Origin: an uncultured Clostridia bacterium
Lineage (GTDB): Bacteria; Bacillota; Clostridia; Christensenellales; Borkfalkiaceae
Reading direction: 5' to 3'
NCBI GenBank assembly: GCA_944372565.1
Contig: CALVZR010000039.1
Coordinates: 1 to 5,563 of the forward strand
Length of the DNA: 5,563 nucleotides
Part shown: piece after piece, positions 1-5,112 of the stretch
Numbering within the stretch: the stretch's first letter is position 1
Layout of the letters: each line of letters begins with the position of its first letter
Program-made: the position numbers and the translations under genes
The notes under the pieces: model-generated
Database searches by the model: none
What the model saw: the letters and a program-made list of their open reading frames with translations, nothing else
Told to the model about the DNA's origin: nothing

Positions 1-2
1 AT

Positions 3-1466
3 ACGAAAACGCCCGACGAAAATACCGCCCTCTACTTCGCGCGCAAGGGATACTACGCGCTCATGGTCGATTACAGCGGGAATTTCCGTTCGCCCGAGCG
101 ATATACCGTCTATCCCGAAGACGTTTCTTACGCCAACGCTGCGGAGGATCGGGACGCCATCCACCGCGTGGAAAAGGACGCGAAACACACCTGCTGGTAC
201 GAATGGAGCGCGGTGGCGCAATATGCGGGCTATTATCTGAAAACGCGCGGGGAAGTGAGCGGCTACGGCGCGCTCGGCGTCAAGCACGGGGCGACGATCT
301 TGTGGCAGCTCGCCACGCTCGATAAAGACCTGAAATGTTTCGCCGCGGTGTTCTCCGCGGGGTGGCGGGCATACCGCGGCTGTTTCAAGTTCGGCGAACA
401 TTCCGAGCCCGAGCTCGACGACGAGATGTATAAATACCTCGCCGCCATCGAGCCGCAGGCTTATGCGCAATATGTGAAATGCCCCGTTTTGATGCTTTCG
501 TGCACGAACAACCGCTATTTCGACGTGGACAGGGCGTTCGACACCGTCGCGCGCATAGATCCTTCGGTAAAAGCCTATCTCAACTACGCGCCCCAACGCG
601 CCAAAACCCTCGATACCCGCTGCAAGGCGGATCTCGAACTGTTTCTGGAAAAGTTCCTGAAAGGCGCGGAGGTCGATCTCCCGGAAGAGCCGGAACTTTC
701 CTGCGAGCTCAATAACGGCAGCATTTTCGTGAAGGTGCAGGCGGACGGGAAGGGGCTTTCGGATATCTGCCTGTACGCGGCGGAGGAAACGGTCAACCCC
801 GCGCTGCGCTGCTGGAACTTCAAGGCGGAGGCTGTGGGAAAAACGGAGGGCTCGGCGCTCTTCAAGTACACGCCCTATAAATATTCCGGGCAGGCGATGT
901 TTTTCGCGCAGGCGCGCTACGAAAACGGCGCCGCGGTGTGTTCCCGCGTGCTGGCGAAAAAATTCGCGCCCGAGGAAATTCAGAACGAAAACAAATCGAA
1001 CATCGTGTTTTCCGCGCGGGAAAACAAATATCTCATGTGCCCGAAGGACGAAACCGCCGCGGCGGGACCGCTCAACTGGCTGCAGACCGAAGAGCACGAT
1101 TACATAGAGATCCTGACGGGCGCGTTCGAGATCGAGGGCATCACCTCGGCGGGCGGCATCGCGACATTCAAGATCAACAACGCGGCGGACAGACCGTCCG
1201 TTTCCGCCATTTTGCTCGCGGACGTATATGCGCCCGCGGGGGCGAAACTCACGGTAAAACTCATTGCCGATCTGTACGGGGCGGACAAAAAGGAATATTG
1301 CGTTACGGCGGAAATCGCCGGGGGCGAGGTGTGGCACAAACTTTCCTTCCCCGTTTCCAAATTCAAGACGGAAGACGGAATGATTTTGAAGAGTATGGAT
1401 AAAATCAATATGATCGCCTTCGAATGCGGCGGAAAATATCTGCTCAACAATATCCTGTGGGTGTGA
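3..1466 (+). CDS. Alpha/beta-hydrolase-like protein (acetylxylan esterase / dienelactone hydrolase type), 5' end missing, probable pseudoenzyme
   Basis: The reading frame is open from the left edge, so the true start lies outside the window; the ATG at 63 is internal, because the codons before it already encode a typical hydrolase strand (LYFARKGYYALMVDYSG). Numbering from that ATG, residues 1-200 look like an alpha/beta-hydrolase core: the strand and DYSG turn at 1-6, a WYEWSAVAQ helix at 45-53, a nucleophile-elbow-like LGVKHGA at 71-77, the strand PVLMLSCTNN at 141-150, and NYAPQRA at 174-180 where the histidine loop should be. About 210-305 is beta-rich and Ig-like, and about 310-467 resembles a galactose-binding/CBM-like beta-sandwich (ILLADVYAP, EVWHKLSFP, LLNNILWV). 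The serine expected in GxSxG is Lys74, the acid position reads Asn-Asn, and no histidine follows AP. A binding or scaffold role is therefore as likely as esterase activity. The family call is from memory of patterns. The DUF951 gene starts one base after the stop. Confidence 0.7.
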   Translation, partial: TKTPDENTALYFARKGYYALMVDYSGNFRSPERYTVYPEDVSYANAAEDRDAIHRVEKDAKHTCWYEWSAVAQYAGYYLKTRGEVSGYGALGVKHGATILWQLATLDKDLKCFAAVFSAGWRAYRGCFKFGEHSEPELDDEMYKYLAAIEPQAYAQYVKCPVLMLSCTNNRYFDVDRAFDTVARIDPSVKAYLNYAPQRAKTLDTRCKADLELFLEKFLKGAEVDLPEEPELSCELNNGSIFVKVQADGKGLSDICLYAAEETVNPALRCWNFKAEAVGKTEGSALFKYTPYKYSGQAMFFAQARYENGAAVCSRVLAKKFAPEEIQNENKSNIVFSARENKYLMCPKDETAAAGPLNWLQTEEHDYIEILTGAFEIEGITSAGGIATFKINNAADRPSVSAILLADVYAPAGAKLTVKLIADLYGADKKEYCVTAEIAGGEVWHKLSFPVSKFKTEDGMILKSMDKINMIAFECGGKYLLNNILWV

Positions 1467-1467
1467 T

Positions 1468-1659
1468 ATGGAACTGCATGCGGGCGACAGGCTGACGGCG
1501 AAAAAGAAACATCCGTGCGGCTCTTTCGGCTGGACGGTGCTCAAAACAGGCGCGGAGATCCGCCTCAAATGCGAGGGGTGCGGCAGAGTGGTGCTGCTCT
1601 CGCCCGACGAGGTGAAGCGCATGTGCAAAAAAACGAATGGCGGAGAAAAAGATCTTTGA
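1468..1659 (+). CDS. DUF951 family small protein
   Basis: This 63-residue protein matches the DUF951 (PF06107) pattern: an N-terminal GDRLTAKKKHPCGS segment (6-18), then a WTVLKTGAEIRLKCEGCGR core (22-40) and a short charged tail. Length agrees with the family, which is about 60-70 residues in Firmicutes. His15, Cys17, Cys35 and Cys38 could form a small metal site; that is inference from the CxxC and HPC arrangement. The biochemical function of the family is not established. The ATG lies one base after the upstream stop, and the preceding GTGGGTG is a poor Shine-Dalgarno, so translation is probably coupled to the hydrolase-like gene. The stop is embedded in the TTG start of the signal peptidase gene, giving a four-base overlap. 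Confidence 0.9.
   Translation: MELHAGDRLTAKKKHPCGSFGWTVLKTGAEIRLKCEGCGRVVLLSPDEVKRMCKKTNGGEKDL
1642..1645 (+). promoter_or_regulatory. Ribosome binding site GGAG for the signal peptidase gene
   Basis: GGAG sits ten bases before the TTG at 1656, inside the end of the DUF951 gene. It supports the TTG start over the upstream in-frame ATG at 1515, which would add 47 residues that overlap DUF951 and look like out-of-frame translation. Confidence 0.55.
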
Positions 1660-2303
1660 ACGATTTCGGCGAACGGATAAGCGAATATAAAAGAAAAGAC
1701 GGGTCCAACCTGCGGTTTTTCGCATGCTGTCTTTTTATCTTTTTATGGCTCACGGCGTTCATCGGCGCAAACAGGACCTTTTTTTACTATATCGAAGTGG
1801 ACGGCTCTTCCATGCGGGATACGCTCTATTCTGGCGACGTGCTCCTCGCGGAGAAAAACGCCTCCTTTTCCTACGGTTCGGTGGTCATCATCGACAACGT
1901 GAAACAGGCGGAGAAAAACGGTCGTCCCGTTTACGACGAAGACGGAAACCCCGTTTACGAATGCCTGATCAAGCGGGTCATCGGTATGGGCGGGGACGTG
2001 ATCGTCATCGAGAACGGCTCGGTTTCCCGCAACGGCGTACCGCTCGAAGAGCCTTACGCCAAGGGGAATACCTTCGTTTCGAATTCGCCCGCGCGGAAAG
2101 AATACCGCATTCCCGAAGGGGAGGTGTTCTTCCTCGGGGACAACCGGGAAGACAGCAAGGACAGCCGCGCGGAGGAGTTCGGCACCTGTAAGGAAGAAGA
2201 CATTGTAGGCGTCGTGCCCGACTGGGCGATGAGCCCGTTTATGAAATGGTTTTCGGGCGCGCGCGCCGCGGTGAGCGAGTGGCTGACCGGCCTGTTCGGG
2301 TAA
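1656..2303 (+). CDS. lepB: Signal peptidase I (type I leader peptidase, S26 family)
   Basis: This membrane-anchored serine/lysine protease cleaves signal peptides from secreted proteins at the outer face of the cytoplasmic membrane. With a TTG start at 1656 it has 215 residues, normal for a Gram-positive SipS-type enzyme. Residues 20-38 form one hydrophobic anchor after a basic N-terminus. The nucleophile motif VDGSSMRDTLYSGD places catalytic Ser52 just before the Met, the general base is Lys106 in ECLIKRVIGMGGD, and box E reads FFLGDNREDSKDSR (about 159-172). All hallmark boxes are present, so it should be active. Compared with B. subtilis SipS there is a polar insertion before the lysine box (about residues 82-102, including RPVYDEDGNPVYE). 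The start was chosen because TTG overlaps the DUF951 stop (TTGA), has GGAG ten bases upstream, and the encoded protein becomes family-like only from there. A longer product from 1515 is unlikely. Confidence 0.93.
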   Translation: MNDFGERISEYKRKDGSNLRFFACCLFIFLWLTAFIGANRTFFYYIEVDGSSMRDTLYSGDVLLAEKNASFSYGSVVIIDNVKQAEKNGRPVYDEDGNPVYECLIKRVIGMGGDVIVIENGSVSRNGVPLEEPYAKGNTFVSNSPARKEYRIPEGEVFFLGDNREDSKDSRAEEFGTCKEEDIVGVVPDWAMSPFMKWFSGARAAVSEWLTGLFG

Positions 2304-2309
2304 AACGGT

Positions 2310-2852
2310 ATGCTGTACGTAAGAAGTTTTGTGATTTTCGGCGCGATCAGGGCGGTGTTTTCCGCGATCTTCGGCGTGCTGTACAAAATCATAAGCATTT
2401 TTCATCTGCAGCCGCTTTTGTTCTGCGCGGTCGCGGGCGCGCTCGCGGAGATCGCCTTCGGGTGGATCGGCGGCTCGCGCGCGGGATTCATCGTATTTCA
2501 TCTGCTGCTCTGTCTGTGCGTGGTGTATGCGGTGATCAGCCTGATCTTCAGCATCCTCAGCCCCCGCAGAAAGAGGGAAAAGCGGAGGGACGCCGCGCAG
2601 ATCGTGTCCGATTTCGGCAGAGAGGCGGAAGAAGAGGAGAAAAGGGCGGAACCTTTGCGCGCGCCCGCCCCCGCGGCGGACGACAGGCCCTGGCCGCCCC
2701 GCCCGCATCTTACGCGGGAGGAGCGCCCCGTTTATTACAGGGTGCGGCAGAACCCCGAATACGTGATGGCGGAATATGCCGACCGCTGCGAACTTTACAG
2801 GGAAGCGGAAGGGCGGCTCATCTATGTGAGAACGGATTATAAAGAGCGTTGA
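2310..2852 (+). CDS. Small membrane protein of unknown function with charged cytoplasmic tail
   Basis: I do not recognise this 180-residue protein. Residues 5-29 are hydrophobic or amphipathic with a few basic residues, and 35-54 and 60-84 are clear membrane segments. The sequence PRRKREKRRD at 85-94 is strongly positive and should hold the tail in the cytoplasm. Residues 95-135 are low-complexity (an EEEE run, then Ala/Pro-rich), which suggests a flexible linker. Residues 138-180 look folded, with aromatic and charged positions such as VYYRVRQNPEYVMAEYADR and LIYVRTDYK. The ATG lies six bases after the lepB stop with only a weak CGGG before it, so translational coupling is likely; no other Met is available before residue 153. 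Codon use matches the neighbours, so it looks like a resident gene. The position beside lepB suggests an envelope-related role, which is only a guess. Confidence 0.8.
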   Translation: MLYVRSFVIFGAIRAVFSAIFGVLYKIISIFHLQPLLFCAVAGALAEIAFGWIGGSRAGFIVFHLLLCLCVVYAVISLIFSILSPRRKREKRRDAAQIVSDFGREAEEEEKRAEPLRAPAPAADDRPWPPRPHLTREERPVYYRVRQNPEYVMAEYADRCELYREAEGRLIYVRTDYKER

Positions 2853-2854
2853 AA

Positions 2855-2860
2855 AAGGAG
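2855..2860 (+). promoter_or_regulatory. Ribosome binding site AAGGAG that fixes the start at 2868
   Basis: AAGGAG lies seven bases before the ATG at 2868 but only one base before the in-frame GTG at 2862. The spacing therefore selects the ATG and makes the 172-residue GTG version unlikely. Confidence 0.8.
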
Positions 2861-2867
2861 CGTGGAT

Positions 2868-3380
2868 ATGGAAAAAATTTACGGCGAAAGCGATTTCAAT
2901 TCGGTGAAAAAACAGAAAAAAGTCTATAAGATCGCCTATTTTTCGGTGTTGGGGTTTTACCTCGCCACGAGCGTGGGGCTGTGGGTGTTTTACTTTTTGC
3001 AGCCGTACCAATCGCCGGATATCTGGTGGATCAAACTCATCATGTTCGTGTGGGCGGGCGTCTTCGTCATCTTTTCCTTCGTTTATCTGGGCATTCCCTA
3101 TAAACGGGTGAAAAATTACAGCAAGCTGATGAAGGGCGTGGAAACGGGCACGTCCAACGGCACGGTGGGGGAATTCGACCGCTACGGCAACGAACTCGAA
3201 GTGCGCGACGGGCTGGAATTCACCACGCTGTATTTTCTGGAATACAACACGAAAAAGCAGGACTTTTTTGAAAGAAAAGTGTGGATGGATACCGAAAAAC
3301 AACCTCCTTCCTTCGAAAAGGGAGAGCATATCAAGATCTATACGCACGGCAATATTTTAGTGGGATTCGAAAGACTGTAA
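2868..3380 (+). CDS. Two-TM membrane protein of unknown function with C-terminal beta-rich domain
   Basis: This 170-residue protein is not recognised. A polar, basic N-terminus (1-21) precedes two membrane segments at about 22-44 and 52-74, separated by a short loop with QPYQSPDIWW. The basic stretch YKRVKNY after the second segment suggests that both termini are cytoplasmic by the positive-inside rule. Residues about 95-170 alternate hydrophobic and polar residues with glycine turns (NGTVGEFDRYGNELEV, FERKVWMDTEK, GEHIKIYTHGNILVGFERL). This pattern suggests a small OB- or SH3-like beta barrel, as in NfeD-type membrane proteins, but I see no specific signature. Start ATG 2868 is chosen from the Shine-Dalgarno spacing. 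It lies 15 bases after the previous membrane-protein gene and 23 before the ACT gene, so it is probably cotranscribed with both. Confidence 0.8.
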   Translation: MEKIYGESDFNSVKKQKKVYKIAYFSVLGFYLATSVGLWVFYFLQPYQSPDIWWIKLIMFVWAGVFVIFSFVYLGIPYKRVKNYSKLMKGVETGTSNGTVGEFDRYGNELEVRDGLEFTTLYFLEYNTKKQDFFERKVWMDTEKQPPSFEKGEHIKIYTHGNILVGFERL

Positions 3381-3403
3381 AAATAAAGAACGGAGAAAGA
3401 CGA

Positions 3404-3673
3404 ATGAAAGCGGTAGTAACGGTAATCGGCAAAGACAAGCCCGGCATCATCGCGAAGGTGAGCGCCATGCTCGCGGAAAACGCGGTGAACATCGAGGATA
3501 TTTCCCAAACCATTTTAAGCGGAAATTTCACCATGCTCATGTACACGGATATCTCCAAAAGCGCCCTCCCTCTGGCGGCGCTCGGCGACGGGCTGAAAAA
3601 ATTAGGCGAAGAAATCGGCGTGAGCATCCATATCCAGCACGAAGACATCTTCAACGCGATGCACAAGATCTGA
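3404..3673 (+). CDS. ACT domain protein, UPF0237 family
   Basis: This 89-residue protein is a single ACT domain. Residues 2-8 form the first strand (KAVVTVI), DKPGI at 11-15 is the characteristic ligand-loop motif, helix 1 follows (IAKVSAMLAENAVNIEDI), then strands QTILSGNFTMLMYTDI and a second helix around 57-71. ACT domains commonly bind amino acids or other small ligands and regulate enzymes; stand-alone UPF0237 proteins have no settled function. The family is typically encoded directly before a UPF0210 (PFL-like) gene, as in Streptococcus pneumoniae SP_0238/SP_0239, and that arrangement is seen here with a 13-base gap. The ATG at 3404 has GGAG at 3392-3395, eight bases upstream, and gives the family length; an in-frame ATG at 3281 would run through the preceding gene and is rejected. 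A regulatory subunit for the downstream protein is a reasonable inference. Confidence 0.93.
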   Translation: MKAVVTVIGKDKPGIIAKVSAMLAENAVNIEDISQTILSGNFTMLMYTDISKSALPLAALGDGLKKLGEEIGVSIHIQHEDIFNAMHKI

Positions 3674-3686
3674 AGCGGGGCGGCGT

Positions 3687-5042
3687 ATGTTAAGCAAGAA
3701 AGAAATCTTTGAAACCATCGACATGGTGGCGAAAGAACATCTCGACGTGCGCACCATCACGATGGGCGTTTCGCTCATCCCGTGCATCCGCGAAAGCGCA
3801 AAGAAAACGGCAGACGCGTGTTACGACAGGATCTGTTTTTTCGCCAAAGACATCGTGAAAACGGCGGAAGATCTCGAAAAGGAATACGGCATTCCCATCG
3901 TGAACAAGCGGGTGTCCATCACGCCCGCGTCCCTTCTCACCGCCAATTTTCCGGGGCAGGAAACCGTGCTCGCCCGCAGGCTGGACGAGGCGGCGAAAGA
4001 AGTGGGCGTGGATTTCCTCGGCGGCTATTCCGCACTCGTGCCCAAGGGGATGACGAGTTATGAAAAATCGTTTATAGAGAGCATTCCCGAAGCGCTCGCG
4101 ATCACCGACCGCGTGTGTTCTTCGGTGAACGTCGGTTCCTCGAAAGCGGGCATCAACCTCGACGCCGTCGCGCTGATGGGGAACATCGTGAAAAAAACGG
4201 CGGAGCGCACGCGGGAAACGGACGGTTTCGGCTGCGCGAAACTGGTCGTGTTCTGCAACGCGGTGGAGGATAATCCCTTTATGGCGGGGGCGTTCCACGG
4301 CGTGGGAGAGGCGGAAAAGGTGATCAACGTGGGCGTTTCCGGGCCGGGCGTGGTGCATTACGCGCTTAAAAACAATCCCGATGCGGACATCGCGGAAATC
4401 GCCGAGATCATCAAGAAAACCGCTTTCAAGATCACCCGCGCGGGGCAGCTCATCGCCACCGAGGCGTCCCGCAGGCTGCAGGCGGAGTTCGGCATCGTCG
4501 ATCTCTCGCTCGCGCCCACGCCCGTTATGGGGGACAGCGTGGCGCATATTCTGGAAGAGATCGGGCTGGAGCGCGTGGGCACGCACGGCACCACCGCCTG
4601 CCTCGCGCTTTTAAACGACGCGGTGAAGAAGGGCGGCGTGATGGCGAGCTCCAAAGTGGGCGGGCTTTCGGGCGCGTTCATTCCCGTCAGCGAGGATTAC
4701 GGTATGATCGAGGGCGCGCGTTCGGGCGAGCTCACGTTAAACAAACTCGAGGCGATGACCGCGGTCTGCAGCGTGGGCATCGACATGGTCGCCATCCCCG
4801 GCGATACGCCCGATACGACCATCGCCGCCATCATCGCGGACGAGGCCGCCATCGGTATGATCAACAACAAGACCACGGCGGTGCGCGTCATCCCCGTCCC
4901 CGGCAAGGGCGTGGGGGATTTCGTGGAGTTCGGCGGGCTTTTGGGCAGGGCGCCCGTGATGGCGGTGCAGAAGGCTTCCGCGGAGAAATTCATCCGCCGC
5001 GGCGGCAAGATCCCCGCGCCCATCCACAGCAACAAAAACTGA
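3687..5042 (+). CDS. PFL-like family protein, UPF0210 (DUF711)
   Basis: This 451-residue protein is full length for UPF0210, which is about 445-453 residues. Recognisable conserved segments are TMGVSLIPC (25-33), NKRVSITPASLL (73-84), VFCNAVEDNPFMAGAFHG (188-205), GVSGPGVV (216-223), GTHGTTACLALLNDAV (298-313), PGDTPDTTIAA (371-381) and the C-terminal GGKIPAP (439-445). The family is called PFL-like because its solved members resemble the pyruvate formate-lyase barrel. I see no glycyl-radical RVxGY-type motif near the C-terminus, so radical chemistry is not supported by this sequence. No enzymatic reaction is established. It is predicted to be cytosolic and probably works with the ACT protein encoded 13 bases upstream. 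The ATG at 3687 follows a GGGGCGG stretch, an imperfect Shine-Dalgarno, so coupling to the ACT gene is likely. A hairpin cluster follows the stop. Confidence 0.94.
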   Translation: MLSKKEIFETIDMVAKEHLDVRTITMGVSLIPCIRESAKKTADACYDRICFFAKDIVKTAEDLEKEYGIPIVNKRVSITPASLLTANFPGQETVLARRLDEAAKEVGVDFLGGYSALVPKGMTSYEKSFIESIPEALAITDRVCSSVNVGSSKAGINLDAVALMGNIVKKTAERTRETDGFGCAKLVVFCNAVEDNPFMAGAFHGVGEAEKVINVGVSGPGVVHYALKNNPDADIAEIAEIIKKTAFKITRAGQLIATEASRRLQAEFGIVDLSLAPTPVMGDSVAHILEEIGLERVGTHGTTACLALLNDAVKKGGVMASSKVGGLSGAFIPVSEDYGMIEGARSGELTLNKLEAMTAVCSVGIDMVAIPGDTPDTTIAAIIADEAAIGMINNKTTAVRVIPVPGKGVGDFVEFGGLLGRAPVMAVQKASAEKFIRRGGKIPAPIHSNKN

Positions 5043-5048
5043 TTTTTC

Positions 5049-5069
5049 GCCGCAAAAAACGCGGCTTTT
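5049..5069 (+). terminator. Candidate intrinsic terminator after the PFL-like gene
   Basis: GCCGC (5049-5053) pairs with GCGGC (5061-5065) across a seven-base AAAAAAC loop, and TTTT follows directly at 5066-5069. The stem is short (5 bp) and the T run modest, so this is a weak to moderate terminator. It would end the transcript six bases past the UPF0210 stop, but it competes with the overlapping hairpin at 5060-5077. Confidence 0.45.
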
Positions 5070-5089
5070 CAGCCGCGCCCCTGCGCGGC
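5060..5089 (+). promoter_or_regulatory. Two overlapping GC-rich hairpins in the pepF leader
   Basis: CGCGGCT (5060-5066) is perfectly complementary to AGCCGCG (5071-5077) with a TTTC loop. GCCGCGC (5072-5078) is perfectly complementary to GCGCGGC (5083-5089) with a CCCT loop. The two stems share 5072-5077 and cannot form together, and the first also blocks the terminator-like stem at 5049-5065. Only GTTTC follows the last stem, so it is not a classical terminator by itself. It could be a transcript-end stabiliser or part of an attenuator; regulation is inference. No promoter with recognisable -35/-10 boxes was seen in this gap. Confidence 0.4.
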
Positions 5090-5098
5090 GTTTCAAAT

Positions 5099-5105
5099 AA
5101 GGAGG
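5099..5105 (+). promoter_or_regulatory. Strong ribosome binding site AAGGAGG for pepF
   Basis: AAGGAGG matches the 16S anti-Shine-Dalgarno almost completely and lies seven bases before the TTG at 5113. There is no suitably spaced ATG or GTG, so it identifies TTG as the start codon. Confidence 0.85.
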
Positions 5106-5112
5106 CATCGTT

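Noticed and set aside
1515..1655. N-terminal extension of signal peptidase from the ATG at 1515
   Set aside because: The 47 extra residues overlap DUF951 in another frame and look like out-of-frame translation. The TTG at 1656 has a ribosome site and gives a normal family length.
1743..3347. Long minus-strand open frame of 534 codons
   Set aside because: It lies opposite the signal peptidase gene and the two membrane-protein genes, and its translation is His/Arg/Phe-rich and low in family-like motifs, as expected for the antisense of GC-biased codons. The plus-strand genes have recognisable domains, ribosome sites and tight spacing.
3281..3403. N-terminal extension of the ACT protein from the ATG at 3281
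   Set aside because: It overlaps the 3' end of the upstream membrane-protein gene. The ATG at 3404 has GGAG eight bases upstream and gives a complete ACT domain of usual length.
3690..4586. Minus-strand open frame of 298 codons opposite the PFL-like gene
   Set aside because: The plus strand encodes a full-length conserved UPF0210 protein. The antisense translation is rich in His, Arg, Asp and Phe without a recognisable domain.
4980..5042. Glycyl-radical site at the C-terminus of the PFL-like protein
   Set aside because: The C-terminal GGKIPAP segment is glycine-rich but lacks the RVxGY-type motif of radical enzymes, so the PFL resemblance is in fold only.
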